The position numbers and the translations under genes were made by a program. A DNA stretch of 14,363 bases from Victivallales bacterium (GTDB taxonomy: Bacteria > Verrucomicrobiota > Lentisphaeria > Oligosphaerales > Lenti-02). The notes beneath the pieces are model-generated. The model was not told the DNA's origin, ran no database searches, and worked only from the letters and a program-made list of their open reading frames with translations. Position 1 is the first letter of the stretch. The number at the start of each line of letters is the position of its first letter. The stretch covers positions 1 to 14,363 of the forward strand of contig JABGQJ010000127.1 in NCBI GenBank assembly GCA_018648945.1, given 5' to 3'. Positions 5,557-11,934 of the stretch are shown in pieces.

Positions 5557-8426
5557 GGTTGGCTCCGCGTCTTGGCAAGCAGGGCTTTGGCTTCCTGGAA
5601 CTCGGGGAACTCCGCGAGTTTCTCGTTCACCAGCATCGTCTCCAACACTTCCCGGGCGGCCCCCGGCTTCCTCAGCCGCTCCAGGCACTGAGCCCTGGCC
5701 AGATAGGCCTTGGCCACCCAAGGGCTGTAGTGCGCGTAGAGCAGGTAGATGCGTTCGTAGAAGGCGCAGGCCTCCAGGTACTGGCGTCGCTGGCGGGCAC
5801 ATTCCCCGCGCCCGAAGACCGCACGCGGTGATCTGGGACCACGCCAGGAACGCACGCTGAGCACGTCCTTGTAGCAGGTGTCCGCCTTGCTTGGCCGCTT
5901 CTGGGAGAGGTACATGTCGCCGAGCATGAGCAGGGCGTCGGCGGCAGCGTCGCTCGTGGCAAAGACCTCCCGAATCACATCGAGGTGCGTCTCGGCCAGC
6001 TGGAACGCTTCGCTCTTGATGGCTTCGCGCGCCAGCCACATGCGGGCCGGGACCACATAGTCGGTCTCGGGGAAGTCCTGGAGCACGGCCTCGGCCGCTG
6101 CCGTGGCCAGTTCCGGTTTCCCGTCCTTCGGTCCCTCGTCGATCATGTACTCCAGCACGGTTGGCGGCGCCGCCGCCACATTGGCCACGTTGAGCAGTTC
6201 GGCCCGGAGTTGCGCCACATCGGCGCGGTCCGCCTTGGGCGGGTCGTCCTTGTCGGACGCCGGGGCCGGCGCAAAGAGGAGAATGTGCTTCATCCGCAGA
6301 GCCAAGGTGCGGGACCCATCCTTCTCCAGTTCCCTGGCCCGGGTCCGGAGCCGTTCCCAGGCGACCGCACGCGTTGAGGCCTGGAGGTTCTGGGACTTGC
6401 TCACCCACTCCTGGAGGAGCAAGTCGATGCCAAGGGCACGGCGATCCCGACCGTAGCTCTCCACCTTGGCCAGCAGGTAGTCCATCGCTCCTTTCTTGTC
6501 GTCCTTCTGCCACTTCGCCGTGGCCACCCAGTAGACGGCCATGGGCAGGTTCGAGCCTTCCCGGTTCCGCTCGATATAGGCCGTGAAGTGGGCCTCGATC
6601 GCGGGGAAGTCCTCCAGGTCCTTGCTCATCTCCCCGCGGCGGAAGCAGCAGTAGTTGTAGAGCTCGATATTCAGGTCGTCGCCACGCTTGATAGCCCGGT
6701 CGAACCGCTTGACCGCCTGCTTCAGGCGCCCGGTGCTGCCGGAGATATCCGCCAACATCATATACGACTCGCCGACCAGCTTGCTCCTGGGGTAGCGCTC
6801 GTTGAAGGCCAGCAGGGAGGCCTCCGTCTCGGCGAACAGGCTCTGCCCGTACTGGCAGACCGCGCGCCGGAAGGTCGCGTCCTCCACGTACGGGGAATCC
6901 GGGAACGCCCCGACGAAGTGGTCGAAGGTCTGGAAGCCCTTCTTGTAGTTGGTGTGGAAGAGGTAGGCCATGCCCAGCCAGTAGGTGGATTCCTCGACTC
7001 GTTCATGTTCCGGGAACGTGTCGTTCAGCCCCTTCAGCCACTTGATCGCATCGCCATACTTCTCCTCCATAAAGGAGGCGTAGCCGACGAGGAACATGCA
7101 CTCGGCCGAGGATTCGTGCTCGGGGTGGACCTCCAGCGCCTTGGTCACGACGCTGATGACCTTCGGCCACTGCTTGAGGGCGGCATGCATCTGGCCCAGG
7201 GAAAGCGATACCGCGTCGTAATACTGGCCCTTGGGATGGGGGTAGTCCTTGAGATACTCCATGCCGTGCTGGAACGCTCGGTCCCAAGGACGGAGGCTGG
7301 TGGAGCAGATGAAACCCAGGTAGAGCGGCTCTTCCGCCTGGGTCTCGTCCAACACGCTGCGGAGATTCAGGAACAGTCCCCGTGCGTCCCGGAAACGGCG
7401 GACCTCCATGTAGGAACGGGCGATCCGGAATTTCAGTTCGACGTCGTAGTCCTTCACTTCCTTCAGGGCGGTCACGGCGGCCTCCGCCTCTCCCAAGGTC
7501 TCCTGCGCCCGCATCAGTTCCCGGTACTTGCCGGGCTGCTCGTACAAGTCCTCGATGTACTGCCGGTACTTCCGGACCTGGCGCTTGGCCTGCTTCTCGA
7601 TCCAGGCACGCGGATGGACGAGCCGGTACACCCAGAGGGCATCGCGGTAGCGCTCGTCGGCAAACAGACCATCACCGGCCTCCAGAGCCGATAGGTTGAA
7701 CGCCACGCTGCACCCGGCGAGTGAATCCTCGTTCATCAGGTACGGCACCAGCTCGTACACGTTGTCGAGCTGAAGCTCCTTCAGGTAGGCCACCGTCAGC
7801 AAGGTTGCCGCCCAACTGGCCCGCATCTGGTCGGGGGCATTGCGGTATACCTTCATGAGCATCGGGATGGCGTCCTTCCAGTTGTCCGCCGCCAGATGGC
7901 AGCGGGCCATGGAGGAGTAAATGTCCGTGCGCAGGTCTGCGTCGAGCAGGAGAGGATAGCCCTTGAGCGTCTTCTTGTACTGTGGCAGGGCGTCCTTCAG
8001 CTTGCCGTCGAAGCGCAGACTGTCGCCCAAGTAGATCGAGGCCTGGCACGCATACTTCCCATTGCGGTGTTTGCCGAGATACGTCCTGAAGGCGTCCCGC
8101 GCGCCGGGGAAACTGCCGGTCAGGTAGTGGCACAAGCCGAGCTGGAAACGGTACTTGGACACATCGTTTGCGTACCGCTTGCTCTCGTGCAACCACTCGA
8201 TGAGCTGGGTGAGCAGCGGGATCGCTTCGCCGAAGGCACCGCCCCTAACCGCTCGCCTCGCCAGTTCCGCCGTCTCTCTTGGCGTCGCCCCCTCCGGCAA
8301 CTTCCCCCAGGCCGGAGTCGCGAACGCGATGGCCAGAACCGCAACCAGAAAGCCGCGCCGCAGGCTGGCGTAGGCCAGTTGGCGCAACTGGGTGGCGATG
8401 GCATGGGCACGACGATGTCGCTTCAT
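5553..8426 (-). CDS. Large exported TPR-repeat protein (957 aa)
   Basis: First gene of the operon. I chose the ATG at 8426. Upstream the frame is open to 8591, but that stretch contains the predicted promoter and translates into Cys/Pro-rich sequence unlike a protein. AGGAG lies only 2 bases before the ATG, which is unusually close. Residues 1-24 are very basic, then a hydrophobic segment (25-37) ends near AWG (39-41). The R23-R24-G-F-L stretch resembles a Tat motif, although Sec is equally possible. From about 45 to the end the protein is alpha-helical, with many TPR-like helix pairs. They are clearest at about 94-200, 330-360, 440-590 and the C-terminal 140 residues (for example YGDAIKWLKGLNDTFPEHE and LADISGSTGRLKQAVKRFDRAI). 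The likely role is a periplasmic protein-binding scaffold for the motor encoded downstream. No enzymatic motif was seen. Confidence 0.82.
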   Translation of the reverse strand: MKRHRRAHAIATQLRQLAYASLRRGFLVAVLAIAFATPAWGKLPEGATPRETAELARRAVRGGAFGEAIPLLTQLIEWLHESKRYANDVSKYRFQLGLCHYLTGSFPGARDAFRTYLGKHRNGKYACQASIYLGDSLRFDGKLKDALPQYKKTLKGYPLLLDADLRTDIYSSMARCHLAADNWKDAIPMLMKVYRNAPDQMRASWAATLLTVAYLKELQLDNVYELVPYLMNEDSLAGCSVAFNLSALEAGDGLFADERYRDALWVYRLVHPRAWIEKQAKRQVRKYRQYIEDLYEQPGKYRELMRAQETLGEAEAAVTALKEVKDYDVELKFRIARSYMEVRRFRDARGLFLNLRSVLDETQAEEPLYLGFICSTSLRPWDRAFQHGMEYLKDYPHPKGQYYDAVSLSLGQMHAALKQWPKVISVVTKALEVHPEHESSAECMFLVGYASFMEEKYGDAIKWLKGLNDTFPEHERVEESTYWLGMAYLFHTNYKKGFQTFDHFVGAFPDSPYVEDATFRRAVCQYGQSLFAETEASLLAFNERYPRSKLVGESYMMLADISGSTGRLKQAVKRFDRAIKRGDDLNIELYNYCCFRRGEMSKDLEDFPAIEAHFTAYIERNREGSNLPMAVYWVATAKWQKDDKKGAMDYLLAKVESYGRDRRALGIDLLLQEWVSKSQNLQASTRAVAWERLRTRARELEKDGSRTLALRMKHILLFAPAPASDKDDPPKADRADVAQLRAELLNVANVAAAPPTVLEYMIDEGPKDGKPELATAAAEAVLQDFPETDYVVPARMWLAREAIKSEAFQLAETHLDVIREVFATSDAAADALLMLGDMYLSQKRPSKADTCYKDVLSVRSWRGPRSPRAVFGRGECARQRRQYLEACAFYERIYLLYAHYSPWVAKAYLARAQCLERLRKPGAAREVLETMLVNEKLAEFPEFQEAKALLAKTRSQP

Positions 8427-8460
8427 GGCTCCTCGGGCGCATTCCTGACGGCAGGGGTGG

Positions 8461-8484
8461 CAGGGGCAACAGTCCTCGCCCCTG
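8461..8484 (-). promoter_or_regulatory. Hairpin in the leader of the TPR-ExbBD-VWA operon
   Basis: CAGGGGC (8461-8467) and GCCCCTG (8478-8484) form a 7-bp stem with a 10-base loop. It lies between the predicted transcription start (near 8496) and the first ATG (8426). The octamer GGCAGGGG occurs twice in tandem (8450-8457, 8459-8466), so the right arm could pair with either copy. A regulatory role is not shown. Confidence 0.35.
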
Positions 8485-8502
8485 GTAAAGGCGGGACCGC
8501 AT

Positions 8503-8531
8503 AGGATAGGTTGCGTTACCGACGAGGTCAA
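8503..8531 (-). promoter_or_regulatory. Sigma70-like promoter for the leftward operon
   Basis: Read on the minus strand: -35 TTGACC (8531-8526, 5 of 6 consensus matches), 17-base spacer, -10 TATCCT (8508-8503, 4 of 6 matches). Transcription would start near 8496, giving a leader of about 70 bases before the large TPR gene. The spacing is ideal and the position is right. Confidence 0.55.
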
Positions 8532-8547
8532 CTCATTGCCGCTTGAC
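8527..8547. promoter_or_regulatory. Inverted TTGAC pair between divergent promoters, possible operator
   Basis: GTCAA (8527-8531) and TTGAC (8543-8547) are inverted around 11 bases, and another TTGAC follows at 8550-8554. The left half belongs to the leftward -35 box. The pair could be a dyad bound by a shared regulator or simply neighbouring -35 elements. Confidence 0.3.
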
Positions 8548-8549
8548 TC

Positions 8550-8578
8550 TTGACGAACTCCGCTGCCTCCCATACGGT
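8550..8578 (+). promoter_or_regulatory. Possible promoter for the GH123-like / PL8 gene pair
   Basis: TTGACG (8550-8555, 5 of 6 consensus) is followed by 17 bases and TACGGT (8573-8578), which keeps only T1, A2 and T6 of the -10 consensus. It would give a leader of about 70 bases before the ATG at 8657. The weak -10 suggests an activated or poorly expressed promoter. An alternative -10, TATTCT (8620-8625), has no good -35. Confidence 0.4.
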
Positions 8579-8642
8579 GGGGAAAGCGCATGGGCGTCGC
8601 GACTCCGACATCTGACGCCTATTCTGCTGTGGAGCCCAACTC

Positions 8643-8648
8643 AAGGAA
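8643..8648 (+). promoter_or_regulatory. Ribosome binding site deciding the GH123-like start
   Basis: AAGGAA ends 8 bases before the ATG at 8657, whose product begins at once with a signal peptide. The frame is open back to 8543, but that region overlaps the predicted promoter and has no ribosome binding site. Confidence 0.6.
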
Positions 8649-8656
8649 CCCACACC

Positions 8657-11600
8657 ATGATCCGTTCATCCCTGTTGCTGGTGATCTTCCTCGCCTTGGC
8701 CATGCCGCTCCCGGCCGAGCCCCGTGCCCCGGTCCGCGATACGGCCACCCTCGCGCTGTTCCATTTCGACCAGCTGCCGGTGCGCAATGACGGGCTCGTG
8801 CCCATCGCCCTGGAAGGCGGCACGCCCGGACTCGTCGAAGGGCGGTTCGGCAAGGCGCTGGATGCCCGCGCCGGCGAGCCCGTTCTCTTCCGCCTGCCGA
8901 TCGCGGCACAACCGAAGACCACGCTCACCGTCGAATGCTGGGTCAAGCTCGTCGGCGAGAGCGAAGAACGCCTCCAGCGGATCGTTGGCAGAAGCTCCAA
9001 CTTCGGCTTCTACTCCACGCGCGGCGGGCGGTTGACGTGGTTTGTCATGGCCAAGGAATGGAAGAGCGTTCCAGGCAAACTGGAGGTCGGCAAATGGACC
9101 CATCTGGCCGGTACCTTCGACGGCAAGAAGATGCAGCTCTACATCGACGGGAAGCTGGCTGGCGAGGCCGAGAACCCCGGCGAACTCAGGCAGGGCCCGG
9201 GAGACTTCTTCCTCGGTTCGGAAGCTGGACGCGATGAACACCGCTTCGGGGGGCTGATCGACGAGGTGCGCCTCTCCAAGGTCGTGCGCACCGGGTTCAT
9301 GACCGGTGAAGCTCTGCCCCCACCCACGCCGACAACCACCTTCCAGCCGCAAGCTCTGGATGAAAACGCCTTCACCCACACCCTCGTCGTCCCCCGCGCG
9401 GCAACCAAGCCAGCCATCGATGGCGCCCTCGACGACCCCGCCTGGCAACCCCTCCCCGCCATCCCCTTCGTGACCACCCGGCAAGGCGGCTCTCCCGACA
9501 CGCCCACCTGGGTCAAGGCGACCTGGGACGAACGCGCCCTGTACCTCGCCTATCGCTGCTTTGAAAAGGGGCAAGAGACCCAACGAACGGGCCCCGCCGA
9601 GCACGACAACATGGAGATCTTCCGCGCTGATGGCGTGGAGGCCCTACTCCAGCCGGGCGGGCCCGGCAAGCCCTATTACCAGCTCGCCATGAATGCCGAA
9701 GGCGGACTCTTCGACATCATGTACAAGCTGGGACCGAAGAAACAGCTCGCCTGGGATGGCGATGGCATCCGGGCAGCAGGTCGGCGCGAGGCCGATGCGT
9801 GGACCATCGAGGTGGAGATCCCCTTTGCCGCCCTCGGCACCCCCGCGCCGAAGGACGGCGATGAATGGCGCGCCAACTTCTGCCGCTGCGAGCGGCCCAG
9901 CCGGGAACTCACCGCCTGGTCGCCCACCGGCGGCGGCTTCCATGTCCTGAAGCGCTTCGGCATCCTGCGTTTCGCCCACAATGCGGCCGCTGCCAAGAAA
10001 GGAGCTGGTGGCATGTGCGAGCTGCGTGGAACCGTGGTCGATGCCCAGGGCGTCCCCCTCGCGGCCGTCCCGGTCCGCAGTCTCACAGGCCGGGCTCGCA
10101 CCGACATCTTTGGCGAGTTCGTGCTCCGCGCCCTGCCTCCCGGCGAGGTCGCTCTGGAGATCCGCTCCCCCCGCTACCAGCGGACCACCGGTATGGTCAA
10201 AGTGGCCCAGGCCAAGGAGATCCTGGCCCCGCTCGCCCTCACCGCCATCGGTCCCTACCAAGCCGAGTTCACCATGCCGGGCGACGGTCTGGTCTGGCTG
10301 TCCTCCTCCATCGACGAGCCGCCAAGCCTGAGCAAAGCTCCCGCTGAGACGGCCAAAGGCCTCTCGCTGCTGGCCACGCCGGGGGAGTACGAGTCCCGTG
10401 CCGTCGCTTTCCTGGCCAAAGCGGACCTTGCCGGTCCCAGCGCCGTTGTGGGCAGTCTGGCCGCACCGACGGGAGCCCGCATTCCGGCCACCGCGGTCCA
10501 GGTCCGTTGGACCCAGCGCCTGCTCAAGCGCGTGCAGTACACCCGTCCACGCGAGGATGCCGTCTGGAACTGGCGGTTCCTCTGGCCCGAAGCCCCGGAG
10601 TCGGTCAAGGCTGGTCAACTGCGCCAGTTGGTCGTTACCGTCAAAGTCCCCGGCGACACCCCGGCGGGGGTCTACACGAGTGCCCTGGTTGTGCGGGCGG
10701 GGGGGAAGCCCGTCGCCTCCCTTCCCGTCACCTTGCGCGTGGCCGCCTGCAAGCTGGACCCGACGCGCCGGCGCATCGGCCCCTATTACGGCATCCGGGG
10801 CGTCTCTCCCGAACAGAAGCGAATCGAGATGCAAGATCTGAAGGAGCATGGCTGCAACATGCTGCTCTGGCATGAGCATGTGTGGTACAACAAGCCCGGG
10901 GAAGGGCGTCCCGAGTTCATCATCGGGAACATCCGCGAGGCCATCGAACTCCAGAGAGAAGCCGGCCTTGGCCCCCCCTATATCGTCGATCCCAGCCCGC
11001 TCCGAGCGGCAGATGTCGCCGGCATCAAGCGGGAAATGACCCCCGAATACGCGCAGGCCGTTCTGGCCAGCAAGGAGTTCCGGAAGATCTACGGCGAGGG
11101 CATCCGCCAACTCCAGGCGCTGGAGAAGGAGCTGGGAGCGGGCGAGTTCGTCTACACCTGGATGGACGAAGTGCTCAACGAGGGCCGCTACGCCGCCTGG
11201 GAGGCCTTCGCCAAGATCACTCGCGAGCTCTGCGACAACCGCATCTACATCACCTTCCACAACCGCAGGCAGGAACCGGTAGACCGCATGGCCCCGTGGA
11301 TGGACGTCCGTTGCTACCATGGCCACACCCTCGACTGGTGGCAGGACGAAGGCCACGACTGGCAGGAACTGGCGGACGAGCTGAAGGCCGACGGCGACGA
11401 GGCCTGGTGCTACTACAACATCCGCGAAATCGCCGTCACCAGCGAGTGGGTCCGGCTCTGCAACGGTTACTGGCTCTGGCGCAGCCCCCTCAATGGCCAC
11501 GTGCCCTGGAAGTACTACTCCTACGGCAACAACCCCTTCGATGATCTCGACAGCGACCGCCACGATTTCGCCTACGCCGCCCCCCATCCGACCCGTCCGG

Positions 11601-11869
11601 AGATGGTCTCCACCCTCGAATGGGAGTGCTTCCGCGAAGGCGTCGACGACCTCCGTTACCTGGAAACGCTGGACAACCGGCTCAAGGCCCTGGCCAAGAG
11701 CAATGCCCCCGCCCTCCGGGCCGCCCGTGCGTTCCGCCAGCAGCTCTGGGATTTCGGCTCCAAGGTCCCCGACCTGGCTGCAAGGCTCACCGCCACCGAC
11801 TATGCCACGCGCCGGGAAGGGCTGGTGAAGCACTTGGAGGCGCTCGACGCGCTCGCTCGCGCCCAATAG
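8657..11869 (+). CDS. Secreted multi-domain glycoside hydrolase, GH123-like
   Basis: Predicted extracellular or periplasmic glycan-active enzyme of 1070 aa. Residues 1-20 are a Sec signal peptide (LLLVIFLALAMPLPA). About 28-215 form a concanavalin A/LamG-like jelly roll (LYIDGKLAGE, GGLIDEVRLSKVV). About 240-440 match the CBM9-like carbohydrate-binding fold (KPAIDGALDDPAW, then WTIEVEIPFAAL). About 454-530 form a carboxypeptidase-regulatory-like beta domain (LRGTVVDAQGVPLAAVPVRS). About 535-697 form a further beta region, and about 700-1010 the GH123-like catalytic region. The catalytic stretch FVYTWMDEVLNEGR carries the adjacent Asp-Glu pair (D837-E838) expected for substrate-assisted cleavage of beta-N-acetylgalactosaminides. 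WECFREGVDDLRYLETL (989-1005) is typical of the GH123/DUF4091 C-terminal helix. The first two modules probably bind glycan. The gene is followed after 65 bases by the PL8 gene on the same strand. Catalytic family is likely but the exact substrate is not proven; members of this group are diverse. Confidence 0.78.
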   Translation: MIRSSLLLVIFLALAMPLPAEPRAPVRDTATLALFHFDQLPVRNDGLVPIALEGGTPGLVEGRFGKALDARAGEPVLFRLPIAAQPKTTLTVECWVKLVGESEERLQRIVGRSSNFGFYSTRGGRLTWFVMAKEWKSVPGKLEVGKWTHLAGTFDGKKMQLYIDGKLAGEAENPGELRQGPGDFFLGSEAGRDEHRFGGLIDEVRLSKVVRTGFMTGEALPPPTPTTTFQPQALDENAFTHTLVVPRAATKPAIDGALDDPAWQPLPAIPFVTTRQGGSPDTPTWVKATWDERALYLAYRCFEKGQETQRTGPAEHDNMEIFRADGVEALLQPGGPGKPYYQLAMNAEGGLFDIMYKLGPKKQLAWDGDGIRAAGRREADAWTIEVEIPFAALGTPAPKDGDEWRANFCRCERPSRELTAWSPTGGGFHVLKRFGILRFAHNAAAAKKGAGGMCELRGTVVDAQGVPLAAVPVRSLTGRARTDIFGEFVLRALPPGEVALEIRSPRYQRTTGMVKVAQAKEILAPLALTAIGPYQAEFTMPGDGLVWLSSSIDEPPSLSKAPAETAKGLSLLATPGEYESRAVAFLAKADLAGPSAVVGSLAAPTGARIPATAVQVRWTQRLLKRVQYTRPREDAVWNWRFLWPEAPESVKAGQLRQLVVTVKVPGDTPAGVYTSALVVRAGGKPVASLPVTLRVAACKLDPTRRRIGPYYGIRGVSPEQKRIEMQDLKEHGCNMLLWHEHVWYNKPGEGRPEFIIGNIREAIELQREAGLGPPYIVDPSPLRAADVAGIKREMTPEYAQAVLASKEFRKIYGEGIRQLQALEKELGAGEFVYTWMDEVLNEGRYAAWEAFAKITRELCDNRIYITFHNRRQEPVDRMAPWMDVRCYHGHTLDWWQDEGHDWQELADELKADGDEAWCYYNIREIAVTSEWVRLCNGYWLWRSPLNGHVPWKYYSYGNNPFDDLDSDRHDFAYAAPHPTRPEMVSTLEWECFREGVDDLRYLETLDNRLKALAKSNAPALRAARAFRQQLWDFGSKVPDLAARLTATDYATRREGLVKHLEALDALARAQ

Positions 11870-11934
11870 GAGCAACTTCGTGGCGTTTCTGAACGTTGTT
11901 CGTCCATGACCTCCCCGCAACGAATGGGAACACC

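Noticed and set aside
5557..6513. Upstream extension of the small TPR gene's open frame, on the same strand
   Set aside because: It runs in another frame through the large TPR gene and its translation is low-complexity. A GTG at 5556 with a GGAG site and signal peptide gives a far better start.
8427..8591. N-terminal extension of the large TPR protein
   Set aside because: It covers the -35/-10 boxes of its own predicted promoter and encodes Cys/Pro-rich sequence. The signal peptide begins after the ATG at 8426.
9644..11920. 758-residue open frame on the minus strand opposite the GH123-like gene
   Set aside because: GC-rich coding DNA often leaves long antisense frames. The translation is Gly/Ala/Val-rich with no recognisable fold, while the plus strand has clear domains.
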